DNA from: SG8-39 sp041558415
GTDB taxonomy: Bacteria; Pseudomonadota; Gammaproteobacteria; Burkholderiales; SG8-39
Direction of reading: 5' to 3'
NCBI GenBank assembly: GCA_041558415.1
Contig: JBFFEY010000005.1
Location: forward strand, 62,001 to 126,000
DNA length: 64,000 bases
The translations under genes were made by a program, and so were the position numbers. This document shows positions 7,664 through 14,932 of the stretch, piece after piece; the first letter of the stretch is position 1; each line of letters begins with the position of its first letter. The notes under the pieces are model-generated. The model worked only from the letters and a program-made list of their open reading frames with translations, had not been told where the DNA came from and ran no database searches.

Positions 7664-7690
7664 CTGTCCTTAAGACAGTTGTAATAGAAT
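7664..7690 (+). promoter_or_regulatory. Operator-like palindrome and -10 box before the TAXI transporter
   Basis: CTGTC (7664-7668) and GACAG (7674-7678) form a 15-bp palindrome around CTTAA, and TAGAAT at 7685-7690 is a 5/6 match to a -10 box. The palindrome lies where a -35 would be, as expected for a regulator site. A strong AAAGGAGGAGG ribosome site follows at 7734-7744. Confidence 0.35.
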
Positions 7691-7749
7691 GAAGCCTTTA
7701 AAAGGCCGCTAAGAAGCCTTTCACCTCACGGCCAAAGGAGGAGGTAGTC

Positions 7750-8769
7750 ATGTTGAGACGCACGATTCTGTTGCTTGTCGCGGGCTTGCTGGCATCCGGG
7801 GGCGGCAGCGCGTTCGCCCAGAAGGATCTTCGATGGGGCACATCGGCGGTTGGCTCTTCCGGGCACCGCGCGCTGACCGCAATGGCCAACGTACTGAACC
7901 CCGAGATGAAGAAGTACCAGATCACCGTGCAGCCGACGCCCGGCGCCGTGGTCTCGGTCAAGGGCTTTGCCCAGGGCAAGTTCGACGGCAATTACGGCTC
8001 CGATGTCGCGTTCTACGAGCTCGCCAACGACATCAAGCGGTTCAAGGGCTTCAAGTCGAGCATGACGCGCCCGGTGGTGCAGTCCTTCTGGACGTTTACC
8101 GTCGAGATGGGCATGGCGGTCCATGTGCGCGACAAGGACAAGATCAAGAGCTACGCCGATCTGGAAGGCAAGAACGTCTTTCCCGGCAACCCGCCGTGGG
8201 ATACGCGCGCCCAGATGGATCGGGCCTGGGAGGCGCTCGGCATCAAGACCAATTACCGCCAGGTCGACTTGTCGGCCGCCGGATCGGCGCTCGAGCGCGG
8301 CACGCTCGACGCGATCGGGCTCTACACCAATGGTGAGGCGACGACGGCCCCCTGGATCACCGAGGCCGGGCTGGCCACCGACTGGGCCGCGCTCAGCCCG
8401 AGCCCCGACGAAGTTGCCCGCCTCGAGAAGGCCGGCTTCGCGATCTTCGAGCAGAAGCCCGAGGTCTTCAAGCGCGACATCCATGCCGACAAGGTGATTC
8501 TGCTGCCGTTCTACTACGGCTTCCATGTCGGCCTCGATGTGCCGGCCGACGACGTGTACCAGATGCTGACGATCGTCGAGAAGAACCTGCCGGCGCTGGT
8601 GAAGGCCGACAAGGCCTTTTCGCAGATTGCCAAGGACATGCCCGGGTTCCAGCGCCGCGGGGTGACGGCGGCGGCGAACCTCGTCCCGATCCATCCCGGC
8701 CTCGCGAAATACATGCGCGAGAAGGGCGTCTGGGATGCGAAATGGGATTCCAAGGTCGCGAAACAGTAG
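7750..8769 (+). CDS. TAXI-family TRAP transporter substrate-binding protein
   Basis: A 339-residue periplasmic solute receptor. A signal peptide (MLRRTILLLVAGLLASGGGSAFAQ) is followed by LRWGTSAVGSSGHRALTAMA, the TAXI-type opening. Later come LEGKNVFPGNPPWDTRAQMD, LERGTLDAIGLYTNGEA and LVPIHPGLAKYMREKGVW. TAXI receptors feed a fused TRAP permease, which is the next gene. Ligands of the family include glutamate, 2-oxoglutarate and other carboxylates; none can be assigned here. A very strong ribosome site precedes the ATG, and a terminator hairpin separates the gene from the permease, so the receptor is probably made in excess. Confidence 0.93.
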   Translation: MLRRTILLLVAGLLASGGGSAFAQKDLRWGTSAVGSSGHRALTAMANVLNPEMKKYQITVQPTPGAVVSVKGFAQGKFDGNYGSDVAFYELANDIKRFKGFKSSMTRPVVQSFWTFTVEMGMAVHVRDKDKIKSYADLEGKNVFPGNPPWDTRAQMDRAWEALGIKTNYRQVDLSAAGSALERGTLDAIGLYTNGEATTAPWITEAGLATDWAALSPSPDEVARLEKAGFAIFEQKPEVFKRDIHADKVILLPFYYGFHVGLDVPADDVYQMLTIVEKNLPALVKADKAFSQIAKDMPGFQRRGVTAAANLVPIHPGLAKYMREKGVWDAKWDSKVAKQ

Positions 8770-8795
8770 ACCCGCATCCGTGAAGGACTGACCGC

Positions 8796-8833
8796 AAAGG
8801 CGTGCGCGGAAGCGATCCGCGCACGCCTTTTTT
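8796..8833 (+). terminator. Intercistronic terminator/attenuator between receptor and permease
   Basis: Fifteen perfect base pairs, AAAGGCGTGCGCGGA (8796-8810) with TCCGCGCACGCCTTT (8816-8830), a 5-nt loop and a T run to 8833. It should end most transcripts after the TAXI receptor and let a minority read through to the permease. Confidence 0.85.
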
Positions 8834-8858
8834 GTTTTCGAGGGAGGTCGCCCGAGCC

Positions 8859-10811
8859 ATGAGTGACACGACTGCGCCCGCGCCCAGGTCACGCCGCGTG
8901 CTCGACGGGCTTTACTACCTGACGGCGGTCTTTTTCTTCGTCTATCTCCTCGTCTACTACTGGACCGCGGAGGGCGGGCCGGTCCTGCTCGCCTTCGCCC
9001 TGATTCCGGTCACGTTCATCCTCCACACGCTGGAGTCGCTGCGCAAAAAGGCGTTCTACCCGCGGCTTCCTGCCGCCGCGAACTACGCCATTGCGGCCGC
9101 GTACATCGTCGTCTGCATTGCCGTTTCCGTGTACATGGTCGTCGAATACGAAGCGATCGGCACGGTGCGCGCCGGCTTCTGGAACAACACCGACCTCGTG
9201 ATGGGCGGATTGATGGCGCTGCTCATCATGGAGTACGCGCGCAAGCGCTATCCGGCGCTGTTCGTGCTGAACGTCGTGCTGATCCTGTACGCGGTCTACG
9301 GACAGGTGGTGCCGGGCATGTTCAATCACCCGGGCCTTTCCTGGGAGCGCATCGTCACCGCGATGAGCGTCGAAATGTCGACCGGCGTGTACTCCAACCT
9401 GCCGCAGCTCGCGCTGACGCTGATCGGCTCGTTCATCCTGGTCCTCGCCGCGCTGCGTGCCTTCGGCTGCGTCGATTCCATTCTGAAGGGCTCCACGCTG
9501 ATTGCCGTGCGCTCGCCGCATGCGCTGCCGCAATCGGCCGTGCTCGGCTCGCTCGCCGTTGCCTCCGTGAGCGGCAGCAGCGCGGCGAACGCCATCACCA
9601 CGGGCTCCGCGACCATTCCCGCCATGATCGGTGCCGGAATGCCGCGCACGACGGCGGCTTCGATCGAGACCGCCTCGTCCCTGGGCGGCCAGCTAATGCC
9701 GCCGATCATGGGAATTTCGGCGTTCCTGATGGCGGAATTTCTCGGCGTCAGCTATTTCGACGTGGTGGCGCGCGGATACGCGCCGGCGCTCATCTATTTC
9801 GTGGGCGTCGCGGTCTCCGTCTACCTGCTCTCGACGCGTTTCCGTACGCGCCTGACCTCCGTCGCGGCGGAAGTCATGCGCTGGCCGGATTGGACCAACC
9901 TCGGTGCTTTCGTCGCCGTCGTCGGCGGACTGATTACGCTCATGGCGGTACTCCACCTGCCGCCGATGTTCGCGGCCCTGTACACCTTTGCCGCCGTGAT
10001 GGTGGTGATGATCTCGGCGCAGATCCTGGCGGCGGTGCGGGCACGCGCGCCGGTCCTGCGTTCGCTCATGGCGCCGCTCGGCCGCCTGATCGACTCCTTC
10101 GCCAGCATGACCGCGGACCTGGCGTTGCTCCTCGCCACGCTGTCGATCATGACCGGGGCGCTCGTCATCACCGGCGTGCCGACGAAGATCGGCGCCATTC
10201 TCGTCTCAATGGCCGGCGTCAATCTGTTTGCCATGGTCGTCGTCGCATTTTTCTTCGGCGCACTGCTGGGAACCGGGCTGCCGCCGGCACCCACCTACAT
10301 CATCACCGCACTGGTGATTGCGCCGGCCATGATCAAGGTCGGCGTAAACGAGTGGGTGGTGCACTTCTTTGCCTTTTTCCTCGCGGTGTGGGGCGAGTTG
10401 ACACCGCCCACCTCGGTCGTCGCCGCGGTCACCGCCAAGATCGCGGATGCGCCCTTCCTGGAAACGCTGTTCCGCGGAATATTGATCTGCATTTCGCTCT
10501 TCATCCTGATGAGCGGCATCTTTACGCGCCCGGAACTCGTGCTCGAGCCGGGGCTCGCGCAGATCGGGGCGATGCTGCTTCTCATGGCCGCGACGATCGC
10601 GACCAGCTTCAGCATACAGGCGCATTTTTCCGCCCGCGCAGCGATCGACATCCCGCTGCGCATCGTGCTCGCGGTGCTGGCCCTGGTGATCATCTTCCAT
10701 CCGAGCCGGCAGGTCGCGTGGCTGGCCTGCATCCCGGTCGGCCTGTTCGTCGCTTACTGGATCCTGTGGCGTCGGAACGCACCCGCGGTTGCCGACGCCA
10801 AGGCTGGCTGA
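8859..10811 (+). CDS. TRAP transporter fused permease (DctQM, TAXI type)
   Basis: A 650-residue inner-membrane permease. About four N-terminal helices correspond to DctQ and the remaining twelve or so to DctM, the fusion found with TAXI receptors. Family segments are VLGSLAVASVSGSSAANAIT, GGQLMPPIMGISAFLMAE, LGTGLPPAPTYIITAL and WGELTPPTSV. It drives Na+-coupled uptake of the ligand delivered by the receptor at 7750-8769. I chose ATG 8859 with GAGGGAGG about 12 bp upstream. An in-frame GTG at 8802 lies inside the terminator stem and was rejected. It ends one base before the convergent monooxygenase. Confidence 0.92.
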   Translation: MSDTTAPAPRSRRVLDGLYYLTAVFFFVYLLVYYWTAEGGPVLLAFALIPVTFILHTLESLRKKAFYPRLPAAANYAIAAAYIVVCIAVSVYMVVEYEAIGTVRAGFWNNTDLVMGGLMALLIMEYARKRYPALFVLNVVLILYAVYGQVVPGMFNHPGLSWERIVTAMSVEMSTGVYSNLPQLALTLIGSFILVLAALRAFGCVDSILKGSTLIAVRSPHALPQSAVLGSLAVASVSGSSAANAITTGSATIPAMIGAGMPRTTAASIETASSLGGQLMPPIMGISAFLMAEFLGVSYFDVVARGYAPALIYFVGVAVSVYLLSTRFRTRLTSVAAEVMRWPDWTNLGAFVAVVGGLITLMAVLHLPPMFAALYTFAAVMVVMISAQILAAVRARAPVLRSLMAPLGRLIDSFASMTADLALLLATLSIMTGALVITGVPTKIGAILVSMAGVNLFAMVVVAFFFGALLGTGLPPAPTYIITALVIAPAMIKVGVNEWVVHFFAFFLAVWGELTPPTSVVAAVTAKIADAPFLETLFRGILICISLFILMSGIFTRPELVLEPGLAQIGAMLLLMAATIATSFSIQAHFSARAAIDIPLRIVLAVLALVIIFHPSRQVAWLACIPVGLFVAYWILWRRNAPAVADAKAG

Positions 10812-10812
10812 C

Positions 10813-12720
10813 TTACTGGGTGAGCAGAAAATCGTCGAGACGCGCGCTTCTCGTGCGCGTCCAGTAATCGACCAGGCGGAAGGGCATCGGCGAGCGCACC
10901 TTGCCGTGACGGTTGCGGTAGTAAGTCGTCATGCCCGGGTGCGTCCACACCAGCTGCGCGTGCAGCTCGTCGATTTCGCGCGTGTAATCCGCGCGCAGCG
11001 CCTCGGGACACTCGATTGCCGCCACCCCGCGCTCGGCCATCGCCACTAGGCAGGCGCAGATGTAGCGCGCCTGCGTCTCGGCGAGCCACATCACGCTGCC
11101 GCCGTGGCCCATGTTGGTGTTCGGGCCGTACATGATGAAGAGGTTCGGAAAGCGCGGCACGCTGATGCCGAGGTAGGCGCTCGGGTTCTCGTCCGCCCAG
11201 TCGTCGGCCAGACGCATGCCGCCCCGGCCGACGATGTTGACCTGCGCCGCGAGGTGGCTGATCTTGAAGCCGGTGGCCAGCACCAGCGCATCGAGCGCAT
11301 GCAGCGTCCCGTCGGCCGTGCGCACGCCCTCGCGCTCGATGCGCTCGATGGCGCCGGTCACCAGAGACACGTGCGGGCGGCACAGCGTCTCGAACCAGCC
11401 GTTGTCGATCAGGATGCGCTTGCCGAATGGCGGATACGACGGCAGGCAGCGCTCGATCAGCTCGGGCCGTGCGGCGAGCTGCGCGCGAATGTAATCGGTC
11501 ATCTCGCGGCGGTGACGCTCGTTGCTGCGGTTCAGGGACCTCTGCGGCTCGCTCCACTCGGGGTCCTTGCGCAGGGTGCGCAGCAGCCCGTCGCCGTAGC
11601 GCCAGAACTCGGTGAAGCGGTACCAGCGTGCGTAGTACGGCACTGCGGTGAACAGCAGCCGCGCCGCCGCATCCACCGACTGACGGTATTCGGGAACCGG
11701 GCGCGCCCACTGCGCAGTGCGCTGGAAAATCGTCAGCGCCGCCGCGTCGTCGGCGATCGTCGGCACCGCCTGCATCGCGGAGGCGCCGGTGCCGATGACG
11801 CCGACGCGCTTGCCCTCGAGCCGTGCGTCTGCAGGCCAGCGCGCGGTATGGAACATCTCGCCGCCAAACTCAGCGGCGCCGGGAAACGCTACCTCGAGCG
11901 GCTCGCTGAAATGGCCGGTGGCGCAGACCAGCACCGCGGTGCGCAGCGTCTGCACGGCACCGTCCGTGCTGCGCACGCTCAACACCCAGCGCCGCGCCGC
12001 TTCGTCCCAGTGCGCCGCGGCGAGCGTGGATCCGAAACGGATCCGCCCGCGCAGGCGGCGCGTACGGGCGAAGGCCTCCAGGTAGGCCTGGATCTCGTCG
12101 CGCAGCGAGAAATAGCGGCTCCAGTTGGGATTCGGCGCGAAGGCGTAGGAGTAGAAATGGTTCGGCGTGTCGACGCCGCAGCCGGGATAGCGGTTGTCGA
12201 ACCAGGTGCCGCCGACCTCGGGGTTTTTCTCGAGCACCGTGAACGCAATGCCGAGCGCATCGAGCTTGGCAGCGAGACAGAGCCCCGAGACCCCCGCGCC
12301 CGCGATCACCACGTCCAGATCGAGCGGCTCCGGCCGCCCGCCTGTCCAGTGGACGTCGCCGTCTGTGAAGCCCATGTCCTGGCGCATCATCGGCGCGTAC
12401 TCGGCAGGCACCGTCTCGCCCAGGCAGAGGCTCATCATGCGCTGCAGGCCCGCCTCGCCCGGATCATCGATCGCCGGCTGCGGAAGGCCGTCGGCGAGCA
12501 GCGATTCCATGGCGGCGCGAATCTCGCGCTGCACGTCCTCTGGAAAGCCTGCCGCCGGATCGCCGATCAGGCGCACGTCGCGCGCCGGGCGGTACGGCGG
12601 CGCAAGCCATTTCTCGTCGCCGGTGAGGTGATAGAGGCACATCACCAGCACGCGCAGGTCGGCCTGCGCCAACGCCGCGCGCAGCGTCGCGCGATCGAGT
12701 CTGGCCGGGCCGCGCGTCAC
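10813..12720 (-). CDS. Flavin monooxygenase, Baeyer-Villiger type
   Basis: A 635-residue FAD/NADPH enzyme. About 130 extra residues precede the first Rossmann motif (VVIAGAGVSGLCLAAKL). FGGEMFHTARWP matches the Baeyer-Villiger fingerprint FxGxxxHxxxWP, and GVIGTGASAMQ is the NADPH-binding Rossmann motif. DALVLATGF and FIMYGPNTNMGHGGS are typical of the family. It should insert oxygen into a ketone or aldehyde to give an ester or lactone; the substrate is unknown. The start is GTG 12720, overlapping the DUF4399 stop by 4 bp (GTGA), so the two are translationally coupled. Confidence 0.9.
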   Translation of the reverse strand: MTRGPARLDRATLRAALAQADLRVLVMCLYHLTGDEKWLAPPYRPARDVRLIGDPAAGFPEDVQREIRAAMESLLADGLPQPAIDDPGEAGLQRMMSLCLGETVPAEYAPMMRQDMGFTDGDVHWTGGRPEPLDLDVVIAGAGVSGLCLAAKLDALGIAFTVLEKNPEVGGTWFDNRYPGCGVDTPNHFYSYAFAPNPNWSRYFSLRDEIQAYLEAFARTRRLRGRIRFGSTLAAAHWDEAARRWVLSVRSTDGAVQTLRTAVLVCATGHFSEPLEVAFPGAAEFGGEMFHTARWPADARLEGKRVGVIGTGASAMQAVPTIADDAAALTIFQRTAQWARPVPEYRQSVDAAARLLFTAVPYYARWYRFTEFWRYGDGLLRTLRKDPEWSEPQRSLNRSNERHRREMTDYIRAQLAARPELIERCLPSYPPFGKRILIDNGWFETLCRPHVSLVTGAIERIEREGVRTADGTLHALDALVLATGFKISHLAAQVNIVGRGGMRLADDWADENPSAYLGISVPRFPNLFIMYGPNTNMGHGGSVMWLAETQARYICACLVAMAERGVAAIECPEALRADYTREIDELHAQLVWTHPGMTTYYRNRHGKVRSPMPFRLVDYWTRTRSARLDDFLLTQ

Positions 12721-13154
12721 TTCACCGTGATGGCGATCTTCCGCGACACGACCGGCGGATCGAAGGGCACGTGGTTCTCGTCGCCCATTACCAGCATCAG
12801 CGTGTGCTTGCCCGGTGCGAGCTCGAGCATTGTCTCCGTCTGCCCGCCGCCGAAATGCACGATCTTGTCGTTCGCCGGCAGCGGCTTCGACAGATCGACG
12901 TCTTTCGCATCGGTGTCAATCAGCACATGGTGGTGGCCCGTCTTCTCCTTCACCACGCCGGCGGGCGCAACGCCCATGCCGGACAGGCCGAAGCGCACCC
13001 GCACGGGGGATCTCACGGTCGCACCGTTTTGCGGCGAGATGATGTAGACCCTGGCGCCCTCAGGCGCCTTCTTGCGATATTCCTGCGCGCCCGCCGCCGC
13101 AGCGGCCAGCAGCGGCACTGCGAGCAGCCAGACCAACCAGCGCTGAACGTGCAT
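12717..13154 (-). CDS. DUF4399 periplasmic protein
   Basis: A 145-residue secreted protein. The signal peptide (MHVQRWLVWLLAVPLLAAAAAGAQ) is followed by a DUF4399 domain: RVYIISPQNGATVRSPVRV, GHHHVLIDTD, HFGGGQTET and LAPGKHTLMLVMGDENHVPF. The His cluster could bind a metal, but the function of the family is unknown. I chose ATG 13154 with GGAGAG upstream, because a longer in-frame start at 13181 adds nine residues before a clear signal peptide. It is the first gene of a two-gene unit with the monooxygenase. Confidence 0.85.
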   Translation of the reverse strand: MHVQRWLVWLLAVPLLAAAAAGAQEYRKKAPEGARVYIISPQNGATVRSPVRVRFGLSGMGVAPAGVVKEKTGHHHVLIDTDAKDVDLSKPLPANDKIVHFGGGQTETMLELAPGKHTLMLVMGDENHVPFDPPVVSRKIAITVK

Positions 13155-13312
13155 CTTGCTCTCCTCAATTGCAGCCACCATGGATCCGCACGCCGCAATC
13201 TACTCCTCGACCGGACTTGCGGGAAGCCGAGCTCGAACCACGGGTCGCGCTCCTGGCGCACCGCGTCGCTCCCCCGGATGCCGGCGTCGTGCTCGCGCCT
13301 CATCGGGTTCAC

Positions 13313-13332
13313 GGCGCAACTGTACTTGCGCC
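13313..13332 (+). promoter_or_regulatory. Hairpin in the leader of the SMR pair
   Basis: GGCGCAA (13313-13319) and TTGCGCC (13326-13332) form a perfect 7-bp stem with a CTGTAC loop, ending 23 nt before the first SMR start codon. It could be an operator or an RNA hairpin. I found no ACGR loops or other guanidine-riboswitch signature in 13155-13355, and nothing else notable in that gap. Confidence 0.35.
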
Positions 13333-13355
13333 GATCTGCTACCCTCCCTGCTCCC

Positions 13356-13679
13356 ATGGCCTGGCTGCAACTCATCGTCGCGGGCATCTTCGAATGGGGC
13401 TGGCCGGTCGGCCTCAAGCTCGGCTGGAGCGACGCCGGCGCGAGCGCCCCGTGGATCGCCTTCGCCGTGCTGTGCATGGCGGCGAGCGGCCTGCTGCTGC
13501 TCCTGGCGCAGCGCCGTGTCGCCATCGGCACCGCCTACGCGGTATGGACCGGGATCGGCGCGGTCGGCACCTTCCTCATCGGCATCGCGGTGTTCGGCGA
13601 AGCGGCGACGCCGGCGCGCTTTCTCTTCGTCGGCCTGATCGTCGCCGGCATCGTCGGCCTCAAGTTTGCATCGAAGTAG
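13356..13679 (+). CDS. SMR-family exporter subunit, Gdx/SugE-like (first of pair)
   Basis: A 107-residue, four-helix inner-membrane protein. Glu13 in IFEWGW with Gly10 and Trp16 is the Gdx/SugE substrate-site signature, and GTAYAVWTGIGAVG in helix 3 matches SugE. Gdx proteins export guanidinium with proton antiport, usually as an antiparallel dimer of one dual-topology protein. Here a second divergent copy follows 9 bp later. My count of positive charges puts more on loop 2 and the C-terminus (RR, KK), which predicts the N-terminus inside the cell. Confidence 0.9.
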   Translation: MAWLQLIVAGIFEWGWPVGLKLGWSDAGASAPWIAFAVLCMAASGLLLLLAQRRVAIGTAYAVWTGIGAVGTFLIGIAVFGEAATPARFLFVGLIVAGIVGLKFASK

Positions 13680-13688
13680 CAACGCGTT

Positions 13689-14018
13689 GTGGGCATCGAC
13701 TGGGCTGCGTTGCTGATTGCCGGCGTCTTCGAATGGGGCTGGCCGGTGGGCCTCAAGCTCGGGCGTGACGCGAGCGGCACACGCTGGCCCTGGATCGCCT
13801 TTGCCGCCGTGTGCATGGCCCTGAGCGGCGCGCTGCTGCTCTACGCGCAGACCACGATTCCGATGGGCACGGCCTACGCGGTGTGGACCGGCATCGGTGC
13901 GGTCGGCACCTTCATTCTCGGCATCTTCGTGTTTCGCGAGTCGACGCAGCCGATGCGCTTTTTTTTCCTCGGACTGATCGTCACGGGCATCGTCGGGCTG
14001 AAGGTCGCGGGGTCTTGA
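13689..14018 (+). CDS. SMR-family exporter subunit, Gdx/SugE-like (second of pair)
   Basis: A 109-residue, four-helix SMR protein homologous to the preceding gene. The catalytic Glu15 lies in VFEWGW and helix 3 is GTAYAVWTGIGAVG. Its positive residues fall in loop 1 (KLGRDASGTR) and loop 3 (FRESTQPMRF), while loop 2 (AQTTIPMG) has none. This is the opposite bias to the first subunit and predicts the N-terminus outside. The pair therefore looks like a fixed-topology antiparallel heterodimer, as in EbrAB or YkkCD. The start is GTG at 13689. Confidence 0.9.
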   Translation: MGIDWAALLIAGVFEWGWPVGLKLGRDASGTRWPWIAFAAVCMALSGALLLYAQTTIPMGTAYAVWTGIGAVGTFILGIFVFRESTQPMRFFFLGLIVTGIVGLKVAGS

Positions 14019-14036
14019 TTCCCGGCGGCGTACGCG

Positions 14037-14065
14037 TTGCCGCCCTCCCCGCTGCGTGCTAACTT
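14037..14065 (+). promoter_or_regulatory. Possible promoter of the molybdenum hydroxylase operon
   Basis: TTGCCG (14037-14042) and TAACTT (14060-14065) are 17 bp apart, with TGC directly before the -10 as in an extended -10 promoter. The first start codon is 27 bp downstream. The match is moderate, and no clear regulator site was seen. Confidence 0.3.
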
Positions 14066-14092
14066 GCGCTGGGTTTCGCGCAGCACGGCAGC

Positions 14093-14932
14093 ATGTCCCT
14101 TTACCTTCGTCCCACACGCACGGAAGAAGCACTCGAGCGCCTCGCTTCGGCGCCGCTGACGGTGCTCGCCGGCGGCACCGACCACTATCCCGCGCGCGTC
14201 GCCAGGCCGCTCGCCGAAGACATACTCGACATCACGGCGCTCGAGGCGCTGCGTGGCATCCGCGAAACCGAGGAAGGCTGGCGCATCGGCGCGACGACCA
14301 GCTGGACGCAGCTGATCGAAGCGGAGCTGCCGCCGCTGTTCGACGCGCTCAAGCAGGCGGCGCGCGAAGTCGGCGGCGTGCAGATCCAGAATGCCGGCAC
14401 CGTTGCCGGCAACCTGTGCAACGCCTCGCCCGCGGCCGACGGCGTGCCGGCTCTGCTGGCGCTCGACGCCGAGGTGGAGCTGGCCAGCGTACAGGGCACG
14501 CGCAGCCTGAGGCTCGACGAATTCATCCTCGGCCCGCGCCGCACCGCGCGCCGCGCCGACGAGCTGCTCACCGCGATCACGGTTCCCGACCCGCGCGCGG
14601 CCGCGAACAGCCGCTTTCTCAAGCTCGGCGCCCGGCGCTACCTGGTGATCTCGATCGCCATGGTGGCCGCGGTGATCGAAGCGAAGAGCGACTACGTCAG
14701 CGCCGCGCGCGTCGCGGTCGGCGCCTGCTCGCCGGTGGCGCAGCGTCTGCCCGCGCTCGAGCAGGCGCTCATCGGTGCGCCGCTCAATGCGCGACTCGGC
14801 GAGCAGGTGCGCGCCGAACACCTCGCGCCGCTCGCGCCGCTCGACGATCCGCGCGCGAGCGCCGGCTATCGCCGCGAGGCGGCGCAGACGCTCATCGCAC
14901 GCTGCCTGAACGCGCTGGGGGCGCAGGCATGA
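14093..14932 (+). CDS. Molybdenum hydroxylase FAD-binding subunit
   Basis: A 279-residue medium subunit of a xanthine-dehydrogenase-family enzyme (CoxM/XdhB type). The FAD loops are VLAGGTDHYP at about residues 24-33 and QNAGTVAGNLCNASPAADGVP near residues 98-118, and a CO-dehydrogenase flavoprotein C-terminal domain follows. It accepts electrons from the Fe-S clusters of the next gene product and passes them to an acceptor. The stop overlaps the ATG of the fused subunit (ATGA), so the two are made together. The substrate of the complex is not evident. Confidence 0.92.
   Translation: MSLYLRPTRTEEALERLASAPLTVLAGGTDHYPARVARPLAEDILDITALEALRGIRETEEGWRIGATTSWTQLIEAELPPLFDALKQAAREVGGVQIQNAGTVAGNLCNASPAADGVPALLALDAEVELASVQGTRSLRLDEFILGPRRTARRADELLTAITVPDPRAAANSRFLKLGARRYLVISIAMVAAVIEAKSDYVSAARVAVGACSPVAQRLPALEQALIGAPLNARLGEQVRAEHLAPLAPLDDPRASAGYRREAAQTLIARCLNALGAQA

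Noticed and set aside
7694..7706. Palindrome GCCTTTAAAAGGC upstream of the TAXI receptor
   Set aside because: With a one-base centre it cannot form an RNA hairpin, and it lies downstream of the -10; I cannot support a role. A loosely similar AT-centred palindrome near 27173 looks coincidental.
8802..8858. Upstream GTG start for the fused TRAP permease
   Set aside because: The codon lies inside the terminator stem; ATG 8859 has its own ribosome site.
13155..13355. Guanidine riboswitch before the Gdx-like pair
   Set aside because: Neither the ykkC core nor paired ACGR-loop hairpins of mini-ykkC could be found; only one plain hairpin is present.
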